In this document: positions 34,701 through 46,180 of the stretch, piece after piece
Position numbering within the stretch: position 1 is the first letter of the stretch
Layout: every line of letters starts with the position of its first letter
NCBI GenBank assembly: GCA_023213395.1
Contig: CM041465.1
Location: 169,949,741 to 170,013,740 of the forward strand
Reading direction: 5' to 3'
DNA length: 64,000 bases
DNA from: Cycas panzhihuaensis
Lineage: Eukaryota > Cycadophyta
Notes under the pieces: generated by a model
Databases searched by the model: none
The model's input: only the letters and a program-made list of their open reading frames with translations
Told to the model about the DNA's origin: nothing
Program-made: the position numbers and the translations under genes

Positions 34701-35990
34701 TCGAGGATTCTTTTAGCATTGCCAATGGGATGTCTTTGGATCTGCATAAATCTAGATACAACACTTACTAATATGTTATATCAGTCGAGTAGAAGTTAAA
34801 TAAAGTAGGCTACCAATCAATTGTCTATAGTGAGTGGGATCAACCGAGGTTGAGTCATCCATCTTAGAGAGTTTAATTCCAATTCTCACCGGTATTGACA
34901 ATGGTTTACGCTTGTCATATTAAATCTTTGTAGAAGGTCTAATATATATTTACGTTGAGATATAAATATTCCTTGTTTATCTTGCCACACTTCCAATCCT
35001 AGGAAGTAGTGCATAAGACCTAAGTCTATCATTTCAAATTCCTTACACATAGCTTCTTTAAATTGATTTAAAAGTTGGGAGTCATTTCCAGTATAAATTA
35101 AGTCATCTACGTAAAGTCCTACGATCAATATCGAATTTCCTTTAGTTTTAGTGTATAGGTTTGGATCTGCTTGAGATCTTTCAAACCCTTGATTTTTAAG
35201 ATATGTGTCTATACGGGAATACCAAGCCCTAGGTGCTTGTTTTAGACCATATAACGCTTTCTTTAACTTATACACTTTGTTTTCTTCCCCCCTGAATTCA
35301 AAACCGAGGGGTTGAGAGACATAGATATCTTCTTGAATATAACCATTTAAAAAGGCACTTTTTACGTCCATTTGATAAACAAGCCAACCCATTTGGGCGG
35401 CTAAACTTATTATCATGCGAACTGATTCCATTCTAGCAACTGGGGCAAATGTTTCAGTATAGTCTATGCCTTCTCTTTGGGCATATCCTTTGGCAACTAA
35501 ACAAGCTTTATATTTATCAATTGATCCATCAGAGTGGAACTTAGTCTTATAAACCCATTTGGTTCCAATGGCTTTCTTTCTTGGTGGTAAGTCTACAAGT
35601 TCCCAAGTATCATTTTTAACGATAGATTTATATTCCTCTTGCATGGCTTTTTGCCAGCACTCATGTTGATTAGCCTCACCAAAGGTTTGAGGCTCATGAC
35701 TTTCAAGTAACTTACTCATTAGAGCAAAGTTAACTTTGTTTGAACGTGTAGATCTTCGATTGTTATCTAATATATTTCTTAAGTCATGATTGCGTTGAAC
35801 CCATTTGGGTAGGGGTTGTGATGGTGGTTGAGGGGATGTTGTTTCCCTAGTAGTTTCCGGAGAGGTTCTCCACATAGGAGGCACATATTTGGATGTATTT
35901 GGAGCATTAAACTTAATAGTAATGTCCTTTTGTTGTTCGTGATTATTTTGATAGTAGGTATCTTCTTGAAATTTGACATCCCTACTTAGT
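34701..35990 (-). pseudogene. E6 reverse transcriptase (largely open)
   Basis: ORF 35884-34886 (332 codons) holds nearly the whole copia RT. Order: KAMQEEYKSIVKNDTWELVD, GTKWVYKTKFHSDGSIDKYK, ARLVAKGY-type block (ACLVAKGYAQ), VYQMDVKSAFLNGYIQEDIY (first Asp), KVYKLKKALYGLKQAPRAWY, and the catalytic box LYVDDLIYTGND. It ends after the SQRKYILDLLQRF block; the frame shifts near 34886. The linker upstream of the RT core is Pro/Ser-rich. Confidence 0.93.
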
Positions 35991-35999
35991 ATAACTTTT

Positions 36000-36965
36000 C
36001 GGGATTTGGGATCATAAACTTTGTAAGATTTTGATGATTCACTATATCCAATAAAGATACATTTTAAACTATGATCATCTAATTTGGTTCTTCTTTGGTC
36101 AGGGATGTGAGCATAGGCTAAACAGCCAAATACCTTAAGGTGACGGATACTAGGTTTATAACCTGTCCATGCTTCTTCTGGTGTCTTCCCTCTAATGACT
36201 TTTGTGGAACATCGATTAAGTAAGTATCAGCAGATGGACTTGTACCCAAAATTCATGGCCTAAGTTTTTATCTTTGAGCATACAACGTGCCATTTCTACG
36301 ATAGTTCTATTTTTCCTTTCAGCTACACCATTTTGTTGTGGGGTGTAGGGGTTGGTATGTTGTCGCCAATCCCATGTTGGATACAAGAATCCTTGAAGAT
36401 ATTAGAGGTAAATTCTCCCCATTATCCGATCTTAAGGAGAGGATATGATATCCACTTTGTCGCTCAACGAAGGTTTTGAAGTCAACAAAGTGGTCGAAGC
36501 ATCGATTGTATTTGAGAAAGAACACCCAAGTCTTTCTTATAAAGTCATCAATAAATGTAAGGAAATATTTGGCACCGCTATGAGGGAGTGGCCATTGGGC
36601 CACAAATATCCGTGTATACGAGTTGAAGAGGGGCGATGTCCGATGGCTAAAGTCTGGAAAACTTTCTATGATGTTTTCCAAGAAGGCAACCTCACACAAC
36701 TCTTTATTGACATCAATGGGGCAAGCCATTAACCATATCTAATCTTTTCATAAGGGCTAAACTTGTATAATTAAGGTGACCAAACGTCGATGCCATAGGT
36801 CACTATCCATAGTAGTTGTGGTTCTAAGGGCATATGTATCCGAGGGGTGATAGTAAGTTTAAATAAACGATCTTTAGTCATGATACCCTAGCAACAATAG
36901 CTTCATTTTGTCGTTTGTCTTTAATGACACATTCGCCGTTGTCAAAAATTATTTTATAGTCTTGT
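36000..36965 (-). pseudogene. E6 integrase (broken)
   Basis: Copia integrase between protease and RT. The core block reads HSGAKYFLTFIDDFIRKTWV (first Asp) and SGYHILSLRSDNGEN (second Asp) in ORF 36729-36319. The expected following block (TPQQNGVAERKN-type) is found shifted near 36330-36290 (QQNGVAERK on the minus strand), with the catalytic Glu present. The C-terminal GKT/PDVSH-like part extends to about 36000. At least one frameshift near 36405. Confidence 0.85.
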
Positions 36966-37200
36966 CCCATCATCCGTCCCCACCGAGTAGTAAGTTTTTC
37001 TTTAAAGCGGACGATAGAACATCATTTAAATATTTGTATTCACCACTATCAGTCAATAAGGCAATGTTACCTTTTCGAATCGATTGGTGAGAAGTGTTGT
37101 CTCCAAACATAATAGACCCTTTCTTATTTGTATCCAAAGTTTGAAATAATTGTTCTTTATGGGTCATGTGGGTGGAACAACCGGAGTCAATGTACCAACT
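36966..37200 (-). pseudogene. E6 aspartic protease
   Basis: Minus strand DSWYIDSGCSTHMT with the D-S-G active site, the hallmark of copia proteases, followed by IMFGDNTSHQS and the LLLGGDG stretch. Short ORF (37314-36970); the N-terminus overlaps the gag end in another frame. Confidence 0.9.
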
Positions 37201-38377
37201 ATCATCCTCTTCTTCCTGGTTTGACAAGCTAGATAGAAATAACCTATTGTTGATTTTAGATTCTGATGTATTTGACACATGTCCTCTAGAGGGTGGTCCA
37301 TGTTTGGAAAACACTTATCTTCAGTGTGACCATTTCTACGACAATAAGTGCAATATAGTTGATCTCTTTTTCCATAACTAAGATTTTGATTCCTTGGTGA
37401 AGAGTGATCAAAGTTGAGAGGTCTCCCCCTTTCCTCATAGAATTGAGTATGATTATTTCTTGGTTGGTCACGATAGTTTTGAGGTGTTCTAGAAGGTTGA
37501 GGGTTCCCATGACAATGTGGACAACAAGAATGATTTTCAACTTGGCTTCGTTGGTTAGGGTTTCTTTGAGTGTTCGAGTGTCTTGGAGAGTTTTCATGTT
37601 GTGGGGGTCGTCCTTGTCTATTATGAGGAGCTTGGTATCGTGGAGGATTTTGTCTAGGTTCATTTCTAGGGTTTTCATCTTTTCTCCTTAAAGGGGATTC
37701 ATTTTGTTTTGAAGGGCCATCTTGAGGATTAGATTGAATGTTGGCCTTTGTAGCAAAGGCATGTTCTAAGGTTTCGTTGGCAGCTTGTTGCTCTTCTATG
37801 GACATAAGCATAGTAGTAAGTTGTTCTATTTTGAGGGTACTTAGGTCTTTAGATACACTAATACTTGTAGCTACCATTTCAAAGCGTCTAACCGGCTCCT
37901 ACACATCAAGGATTCGTTCAACAACTCTTTGTTCCGTTAAGGTATCCCCAAGGGACCTCATTTGGTTAACTATGTCTTGAATCTTGGTCATAAATTCAGT
38001 TATTGATTCATGAGGCATCATACGTAAATTTTCAAACTTACTTCTTAAGTTTTGTAGTTTAGAGGACGCAGCCCCTTCGTATATAAGTCAGAAAGTATCC
38101 CAAGCCTCTTTGGACTTAATGGATTCACTAACGCTGGGAAAACATGATCTTCCAAAGCGCAAAAGATAAGGGCTAAGGCTTCATTATCTTTTTTGATATT
38201 TTCTTTGTATGTAGCTTTTTCAGTATCTGTTGGATTTGATCCTAAGTCATTGTAACCATTTCTCACTATATCCCACATTTCATTTGCTATGAGGATGGGC
38301 CTCATCCTCCTACTCCAGTTAAGAAAATTATTTCCATCAAACTTAGGAATAATCATATTCCCAAAACTAGACGTCAT
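37164..38377 (-). pseudogene. E6 gag with CCHC knuckle (broken)
   Basis: Starts at ATG 38377: MTSSFGNMIIPKFDGNNFLN, then WSRRMRPILIANEMWDIV, the standard N-terminus of copia gag (UBN2/DUF4219 type). The middle has ESITEFMTKIQDIVNQMRSL (near 38010-37950). The C-terminal part is Asn/Pro/Arg/Gln-rich and carries CTYCRRNGHTEDKC (CX2CX4HX4C) near 37350-37310. One frameshift near 38045 and a stop at 37900 separate the halves. Confidence 0.92.
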
Positions 38378-40467
38378 TTTAAATTAAGGTTGAATAAAAT
38401 GTGATAAATGTAATAGCAAAATATTTGAATGTAAAACTTGAAAGAACTTATTTCCAAATATATATATCCCAAGGTTTTCAAAAGTTTGAACAAATGAACT
38501 AGGACCTAGAAAGGCTACTAGGCTCTAAGTTTATGTTTCTCTGGGCAACCTTCTGCTGTTATTCTCACAATGGCGCCCGCCCACGATGGCAAAACAGGGA
38601 CCCTTTATACCTAGATCGAGCGCCAGGCTCTATATACCTCAAGACGTACGCTAAGAAGGCTTTAACACCCCCGAATTGTTGGTCCACCGCTACGGATTTA
38701 TGCCTAACGATGATCTAGCGGTGAAGGTTCTCGAACCAAAGGCACTCACCCTCTCCGTGTCTAGCCTTGGTCTCCAAACACCATAAAAGAAATAGGTTCA
38801 GACCTCACCGCCATCAGATACACTGAGCAATAATGGTCCTCATCCAATATGAGTAGGCCGATTAGCGTGTCTTGGTGGTAACCAGGGTCCCAACTGCCCT
38901 TGCAATTTGGAAAAAGTGTGGTACAATTCAGGATTTATCTTATTTAATGTGAAAACTAATATATTTATCAATGTGGTCTTGCTTAGAAACAGAAAAATTC
39001 TTTTCGATAATGTAAAAAAATGCTCTAAGCAAGATGAAATGAAAACTTTACAAAAACTCTTTTTGCTTTTTTCAAAAAATATAATATCATTCAAACAAAT
39101 ATAAGATGCCTTTGAAAAGAAATGTAATTTTCCTTTTATAAGTGCAAGAAGGATGATATTTTCCAATAATGAAGAAGAACTTTGATACACTTTTAAAGTA
39201 AAACAATAAAAAAAGAAGTAATGATGCTCAAAACTTTTCACTTATGCAGGATTTAAAAATAAACTTTTGAGAATAGATAGTTTTCAAACAGATGCCAATT
39301 TCTCAAATGAATAATAAATCTTTAATGTAAAAAAAACTTTTTATATAAGAACAACTTTTATGTATTGCCTTATAAACAAATGCTAGGTCAAAAATAATGT
39401 AAAGTGCTTGTAGAAAGATCAAGCAAAAAACTTGAGTAAACAAGGAAATATGAACTAGAATTTTCTTTACAATTTTTGAAAGAAGATAAGCTTGTTAGGA
39501 TGAATATATATACTCAACTTTGACAGATTGAAAACTATATTGAATGAGGTCAGAATAGCTTAAAATTTTATCAATATGTAGATTGCTGAGATGTGAATCC
39601 AATAAAATAGGCGGTTTTGAAAATGGATACCAATAAGTCACGTTTTGAATGAGGCAAAAGAAAGAACCTCCTTATGGAGCCTAACAGGAGCAGGGTAGGC
39701 AAAAAATTGTATAAAAGTACTAATTAATCCTTAGAAAAGTTAAAAAAATGATCAAATATTATTGATGAAGTAATTAATATTCTGCCAATTGAAAATTTTT
39801 AAAAGAATATATTAAACAGGTGTAAAAAAGGCAGATTTAGGCCAATAAAATGACTCAACTTTAGCTGATTTGAAATATAAGCAAAATATGTCAAAATATA
39901 TGAAAAAATATATCACAGTGAAGAGAAATGAGTCAGCTTCCCAACGGTCGACGGAAATGAAATCTGATAAAAATTGCAAAAGTTATAGTGAAAAAAGTGA
40001 CAAGTATCTTTATGGAGAATGTTCAAGAAACAGGCAAAATCAACTAATTTTCTTATTTTAGCGATTAAAATATTAGTGAAAAAGAAGTCAAAAAATTAAA
40101 GTAAAAGATAGGTATTAGAGTCTATATGACGCAGATTACTATAGAAAAAATTTAGATACAAAACAGTTTACCAACAATAAATAGCAGCTAGTTCAAAAAC
40201 CGATTTTATTAAAAATGCAAAAAACGCTGAAATTTCGAAAGTCCAATGTTAAAAGGGGTGAAACGAGGTCAAATGGGCACCAAATTGGTCTTATGACCAG
40301 TCGAAATCGATCTACAGAAAATTTCTGAGCTGATGGCGCAGGTTTCGTCTGAAACCGATGAGCCAAATAGAAGTTATGGCCAAAAATGCGCCAATAACCC
40401 TATGGAAAAATAAAATTTTAAAAAAAATAAGGTTTAAAAATGAAAAAACTTCTTTAAAAACGGTTCT

Positions 40468-40565
40468 GTTGAACTGGGCTGGGATTGAACCCACGACCAG
40501 TCAGGAAACAGAAACCTCCGATGCCAGGAGGGTGAACTCACTCGTCGAGATTAAAACAGAACTTA
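40468..40565 (-). other. tRNA-like sequence in E6 leader
   Basis: Minus strand has GTGGGTTCAATCCCAGC, a good T-arm/B-box, preceded by a CCTCC..GGAGG stem that could be an anticodon stem. The spacing between them is too long for an intact tRNA and no clean A-box or acceptor stem is seen. It could be a decayed tRNA or tRNA-derived SINE. Confidence 0.35.
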
Positions 40566-40931
40566 AACCTTTAAGCTAAATTTTGAAGCATACAATAAAT
40601 AAATAATATTATGAATAGCACAAACAGTATAGGGTTTAAATACAATAATAACGCAACTCAATACGGAGGCGATTTAATGAATGAATAACCAAGGCGAACT
40701 ATAAAGGCGACTATATACAACACGATTAATATCACAATGAATGTATCGATTAATATCACAACACAAAACGAGCAAATAAAGGCGATATTATTACTGTGTA
40801 TGTGATTATGCGATCTATGATGAATTCAAAACACAATAACGAACTGGGTACGGACTGAATATCAACGCAAACGCGCGGAGTGTAACGCACCGATACTGAC
40901 GGACGGGGCCAGAATATAGACGGCCCGGATA

Positions 40932-41230
40932 GAGAGACAGACGCAACGCGCGCCGATTCAATGAGACGCAGATATAGAGAGACAGACGCAGCACGATGAG
41001 AGGGGGCGATTCAATGAGACGCAGGAATAGAGAGCCCCGATATATCGACGGGATGCAGATATAGACAGCCCAGATATAGAGAGACAGACGCAACGCGCGC
41101 CGATTCAATGAGACGCAGATATAGAGAGACAGACGCAGCGCGATGAGAGGGGGCGATTCAATGAGACGCAGGAATGACGCAGAGATATACAGAGCTCAGA
41201 TGCACACAGGCCAAGCCTTAGGCGAATATA
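40932..41230. repeat. 147-bp tandem repeat in E6 leader
   Basis: gacagacgcaacgcgcg occurs at 40936 and 41083 (period 147). Inside each unit gattcaatgagacgca recurs about 53 bp apart. It is rich in GACGCA and CGCG, unlike the CpG-poor surroundings. Confidence 0.88.
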
Positions 41231-41275
41231 CAGACCACAGAGGCGCACAGGCCAAGCCTTAGGCGAATATACAAA
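41200..41275. repeat. Short tandem duplication in E6 leader
   Basis: caggccaagccttaggcgaa followed by tataca occurs twice, about 41 bp apart. Confidence 0.88.
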
Positions 41276-41801
41276 CAATGATTTGAAGTTGGGCGCCGCC
41301 AACGCAGAGGGACAGTAGACGGAGGATTGTAGGAATTGGCTTCTTGCACAGAGCGAGGACAGTGTACAGAGGATTGAGCTAAGACAGTAGATGGAAACGG
41401 TCCGTATGCGCAGGCCGGAGCAAGTATAAAGGATAGGCTAATAACAACGAGAGACAATAGAGACAAATATGATAAACGAAAGCAATGAATAATATAATGG
41501 CAGAGTTAAATATATGAAAAAACAAACAATAGATCTGAGGACAGCTGATAGTCCAGTACAAAAGATCAAAGAAACAAAGTAAACGTATATATCAAAACAT
41601 TTATTTTTTTATATGTTTAAAAATAAAGGGAAACGAGGAACCTGGTTTGAGTGCAAACTTCCGAGCGGGAGATCTTTCTTCACAGTGGATGGAATCCAGA
41701 TCCGTCTTCTTGACAGACGGTGAGCTCGCCGTAATCTCAACGAGCCATATAGCTATGTTCCGTCGGACGCTTGAGCAACAAAACCGGAAAATAGACAACG
41801 T

Positions 41802-41813
41802 GGCTCGATACCA
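41802..41813 (-). other. E6 primer-binding site
   Basis: Minus strand TGGTATCGAGCC, an initiator-Met type site lacking a base or two compared with TGGTATCAGAGCC, two bases inside the LTR. Confidence 0.8.
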
Positions 41814-41815
41814 AA

Positions 41816-42141
41816 TGATGGAGCCGAGGAGCAGAAAGGACATCACGACACTTTCATCTTGCGTACAACGGCGATTTCGAAAGAGTGGCGGTGTTAATAA
41901 ACACCAGGAGGTATTCCCAACCCTTATATAGAGAATTCGGGAGGCGCCAGGCGCCATCACCCTAGCCGCACAACAAATAAGGTTAGTTTGAAAAATATAA
42001 AAATAAATAGGTGATAATGCCTCACGTGAGTGGTCGGTCCGGGCGGCTGCTGAACGGCTCAAGGTGCCCTAGGGGCCCTCAAAGGTGGCTTTGAGGGGCC
42101 CTAAGCGCTCTAGTGCACAAACATTGGGATTATTCCCAACA
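41816..42141 (-). repeat. E6 5' LTR (326 bp)
   Basis: Starts tgatggagccga and ends attcccaaca. It matches 33844-34171. The AAAGG duplication follows at 42142-42146. Confidence 0.95.
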
Positions 42142-42460
42142 AAAGGGAAATTTTCCTTAGGACAAGCATTGCTATTATCTTAGATGTCAATAGAAATCCT
42201 AATCATTCCATTCTTTTTAGCAATGGGAATGATGTTGGAGACCCACTTGGGGTAATTAATAGAAGTGATAAGCCATGCATCTAGTGGCTTTTCCACTTCC
42301 ATCTTAATAGCATATGATAGCTTACGGTGCATTGAGTGTTATTTTTGTTGCACGAAGTGGGCACCTAGAATAGTAGTGAGGTGGTGAGTCATAATATTAG
42401 GATTTATATCCTTCATATCTGAGTAATTCCAAGTAAAGACATCTCAAAATTCTTGGAATA
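42142..42460 (-). pseudogene. E4 reverse transcriptase, N-terminal part
   Basis: Continuation of the RT interrupted by E6. The minus strand reads KMEVEKPLDAWLITSINYPK then WVSNIIPIAKKNGMIRI, the conserved Tat RT start also seen in E2 and E7. The first five bases are the right copy of the E6 target duplication. Confidence 0.85.
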
Positions 42461-43447
42461 AGAGGGTATACTCCTTTACTTCTTAGGGAGAACACTCTAC
42501 CCTAACCTTAATGACCTTACCGGGGGAAAGGACAATGTCCTTAGTTGCCCATGTGTACATGGAATTTCCCTCCTTAAAATGAAGGGGAGTTTAGTCAATA
42601 GAAGGATAGGCTAGGGTGTCTAGTTGGTTTGGGTCAGCTGGGGGCAACCCAAGAGCCAAACACTTGCAGAAATTGAGTTTATAGTGTCTAAAAGGTAAAC
42701 TGGGTGTAGAACCCACTAAATATTCTAATAGAGCATCATCATTCTTAAAACAATCTATCACATGGATAGTCTTACTTGACAGGAACAGAGGAGGAGGTGT
42801 GGGGGCAACAGGCCCATAGTGGTCAACCTACCACTCCACAAAATTAGGGGACTCTTTGGAGGAGTCTGAGGATGACCTCCTATGCCACTGCACCCTACCC
42901 CATGGGGGAAAAGATGGCGAGGATCTAGGTCATAAATAATAGTCTCATCATGTGAGAAAAGAGACTTCTTGTCCTTGTCATCTACATAGGATGGTCAGGA
43001 TTGGGGAGTAAGAGATGACCAAGTAGGTTGAGGGTCCATGCACGTCATAGGGTTGATGATGTACAGATCCTAAGGTGAGGTGGAAGAGGGATTATCCAGT
43101 TCACGGGCCTCGAGCTGGGGCATAAGATGCTAAGAAGAATGAGAGGAGTGCCTCCTTCGCATACTAAGAAGGGATATAGGATGGGGGGGATCCTCGTTGT
43201 CATAATCAGACGCTCAGTCACTCATGACGACAAGGTATCTATAACTCCCAACACCAATAGGGACAAAACGAATGAGGTTGGATGGGAAGGGAAGAATGTC
43301 CTATCCTTCTTGGGTGTTTTGAACACTACTAGGTCAAGGGATCGATGGGGCAAATAGGTCCTCAACCTAATTAGTTGACCCAAAGATCTCCTAGCAGGGT
43401 TGGTGAGGTGGTCGACTAGGGGGAGGCTCCCGAAGGACAACCTTCAT
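42461..43447 (-). pseudogene. E4 protease-RT linker (broken)
   Basis: Counterpart of the acidic Ser/Pro-rich linkers at 8041-8860 and 56386-56997. The minus strand shows the DCFKNDDALLEYLVG-like block near 42770-42710 and acid-rich stretches near 42950. No long ORF remains. No enzymatic motif. Confidence 0.6.
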
Positions 43448-43921
43448 TCACCCTTTATGGATGAATTTGAGTTGCCCCCATCTAGAGGAATAAATGACCC
43501 CCATTTGGTCTAACCACGAGCATCCTAATAAGAGATTGTAATCCGTATCTATGTCAAGGACTACAATATCCATTTGGATGGTTTTGTCCTCTAGGGTAAG
43601 GGGAATTGATATTGTTCCCATGGATGCCTTCTTACTACCATCATAGCCTTGGCACCTCCATGGGATTGGCTCAAGGGCCCCTATCCCTAACTCTTGTACC
43701 ATGCAAATCGGCATGGCATTAACTGAGGAACCATTGTTTACAATGGTCCTCATTAGAGTAAAATAAAGGGTATCTATAGTAATAGTGAAAGGATAGTGCC
43801 ATTGGTATTCCCTTTCATTAGCAGGTGGGAGATCTTTAGGATCAAAAGTGATAAGGGGTGCCCTATTCGAGGTGGTGCCTATTGAGTGAATGAGGGCATC
43901 CTTTTGACCTAAAGCCTCCAA
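43448..43921 (-). pseudogene. E4 aspartic protease (ORF open, active site changed)
   Basis: Open over 157 codons from MEALGQKDALIHS. Landmarks: FDPKDLPPANEREYQW, TIVNNGSSVNAMPI at the active-site loop (Asp changed to Asn; E2 has IIDNGSS), WRCQGYDGSKKASMG, DTDYNLLLGCSWLDQMGV, and WGQLKFIHKG. The catalytic change alone predicts an inactive enzyme. Confidence 0.88.
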
Positions 43922-46180
43922 GAGGAAGGTTCGTTACTAAGGGAAACTTTGGAGGATGTCCATCATGGACATGCCTATAACTATAGTATGAAGCTCTTTG
44001 ATAATTGAAAAGGTCTTCCCTTTCCCAGTGGGTTGGGGAAGCAGCCTTCAAAAATCATAATGTCTTAGATGGATGGGAATAGTGTTAGAGACTGCAGAGA
44101 TCTCCATAGGCAAATTACCAGTAAGATAATTTTGTTGGGAGGTAGAGGCCTCAATAGCCTCCTTGGCTACTTGAGATCTTGTAATGGGGTACAAGGGAGC
44201 AGTCTTGAGCATCTAAATCACCCTCTTACCCATGTTTTTAGGTTATGAGGATGAAGGGTGCTAGGCTCTAGGGCTTGGTGTAGAGGATGGTTCTCATGCC
44301 CCCTTCCCCTTCTCTTGATCAAAAGAAGGGTTGGGAGATTGCCCCTATTCCTCGCCCTCCTGTTTTAAGTGGGTAGGTCTTGTTCCCCATGGTTAGGAAA
44401 GGGATCCCTATGGATTGGTTGATCTAAATCCCACTTGGAAGCCCTTTTAGAAGAATCATTACAATGTGACGCGAGCTTTAAGTGTTGTGTCCAACATTGT
44501 GAGTCTCCATGAAGGCGCTCCCCATGCACAGAGCACCATTTCTTCTTAGGGGGAGGTCTTGCCTTCTTCCCTTGATAAGTATAAGTGTTCCCACCTTTAG
44601 GTGGCATGGCATGGGAGGCTTGGTGAATAGGTCTATATGATTCAAAAGAGGTTTGGAAAGATTGGAGTTTTATCTCCTTAATCATGTATTCAAAGGAATG
44701 CACTATTGAGAACAAAGGGTCTAAAGTCCTATCAGTCATACTGGTAGGGGGCTTTGGGGTTTGTTGTTGGGTTCTTTGTTCACGTGAAGGAGGGGCTACC
44801 TCATGAGGTTGTGGCTGCTGAAGAGGCTTCTTCAGACCAGCTTGGATCTCAATAGCCTCCAATGACAAGCATTTGGCTATGGAAAAGTCACAAGTTATTT
44901 CCCCCATCTTCAGGACTTCAATGTGAACTTTGGGGCAAAGGGCATCGATGAAGAGATCTCGCTTCAACTGCTCAAGCAACATGGCCTTGGAGGAGTTGAG
45001 GAGATCATGAAAATGCCTAACAAATTCATGATTAAAGTCATTGTGGCCTTATTTAAGAGAAAGTAGGGCTTTGACCTCACTTTCAAATGGGTGAGCTACA
45101 TCAATGTAATTGATAAACTCATTTATAAGTTGTTGAAAAGTGTGAATGTAATGATCAAGGAGATAATAGAACCACTTAAGGGCATCTCCTTGTAAGGATC
45201 TAGGGAATAGTTTCATAAGTATGTGATCATAGGCCTAAAAATCTATGCACACCATAGCAAAGCTTCTAACGTGCTCAATAGGGTCTTATGATGAAGTGCC
45301 ATCGAATTTGGGCACCTTGGGAGGGTAAGGCAACAGGTTGGTAGTAAGTGCCTCAACAAAGAGAGGGGTTGACCTATAGTCAATGAAGGGACAAGCTCCT
45401 AGTTGAACTAAAGGGTCAACTTGAGGTAAAGATGAAGGAAGATACAGATACCCAGCCCCACTATAAGGAGGCTAGGTGTATGATGGGTAAGGGTTCCCAC
45501 CTATTTAGTGGGAAGGGGTCATCCCTATTTGGGGTAGACCAATTAAGAGGATGGGTGAGGAGGTCTCATCCCACCTCAAGGGTGTGCCACATGTGAGTTA
45601 GCCACATGTGGGTAGGCTCCCTAAGAAAATGATGCATAAGAATGGGGAATAGGAGGGGTAACAGGTCCCCCTAGCAAAGGAGTCATGTATGAGGTCATGC
45701 ACATGGAGGATGGTATGGAATAAGGCATAGGATTTTACCCATAGGGCTCACCCACTAGAGGCACAACCCTATAAGGATGGAGCAGATCCACCTCATAGGT
45801 TGGAAGAGGGTTAGGTCCCACATGCCCCCAAGGTTGAGAGGTGTAACCTAGGGGAACATAAAGGGATAAGTCCATGGGTCATGGATGAGGGTGCATGGAG
45901 ACAGATCCTCCATGACCTAAAGAATGAGAGTGTGAAGGAACTCAAGGTCTAACAAAAGGGATGTGGACTATAATTAATTATGGCATAATCGCTTGAGTAA
46001 GTGGGGGTATGCTTAACCCTATCTAGGAGATGGGCATACCCTAAGGCATCCCTCAAGAAAGAGGGACACTTATGGATGAAGAGACAACAGGAATAGGTCC
46101 TGTTGAAGATGGGATAGGTTCAGAAGCAATAGATGGAAGGGAGGCAGAAGGAAGTAGGGAGATGCTCCGAAGGAGGCCCT
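43922..46180 (-). pseudogene. E4 gag, main part (interrupted by E7)
   Basis: Structural protein. From the E7 insertion point leftwards: a Pro/Tyr-rich region, the capsid core near 45200-45060, ORF 44982-44365 with EQLKRDLFIDALCPKVHIEV and IAKCLSLEAIEIQAGLKKPL, DPLFSIVHSFEYMIKEIKLQ, and the knuckle WCSVHGERLHGDSQCW. The knuckle is CX2HX4HX4C, the His-for-Cys variant also in E7 and, as I recall, usual in Tat gag. A basic Lys/Ser tail continues to the protease. The N-terminal start lies at 63236. Confidence 0.87.
46176..46180. other. E7 target site duplication, left copy (GCCCT)
   Basis: gccct precedes the LTR start at 46181 and recurs at 62877-62881. The unoccupied site in E3 (21988-21992) also reads gccct. 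Confidence 0.95.

Larger units (their letters stand above)
38378..41801 (-). other. E6 long leader between primer site and gag
   Basis: About 3.4 kb without a convincing ORF, far longer than the usual copia leader. In element order it holds a CG-rich tandem-repeat block (41273-40860), a tRNA-like T-arm (near 40490), a long AT-rich stretch (40400-38900) and a stretch richer in G+C next to gag (38880-38530). It may contain an older insertion or an intron. No nested TSD seen. Confidence 0.7.
33844..42141 (-). mobile_element. E6: complete Ty1/copia element (8298 bp) inserted in E4's RT
   Basis: LTRs at 33844-34171 and 41816-42141 with TG...CA ends and a 5-bp AAAGG duplication. Minus-strand order: primer site, an unusually long leader (about 3.4 kb), gag with CCHC knuckle, protease, integrase, reverse transcriptase with YVDD, RNase H, purine tract. 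Integrase before RT marks it as copia. Frameshifts disable it, but the RT ORF of 332 codons is open. By eye the LTRs differ at roughly 20 of 327 positions, so it is the youngest insertion here. Confidence 0.95.

Noticed and set aside
40862-41275. CRISPR-like spaced repeats
   Set aside because: Units are adjacent tandem repeats with no unique spacers, inside a plant copia leader.
41601-42062. 153-codon minus-strand ORF across the E6 5' LTR and leader
   Set aside because: Crosses LTR and primer site, no family motif, low-complexity hydrophobic runs; a chance ORF.
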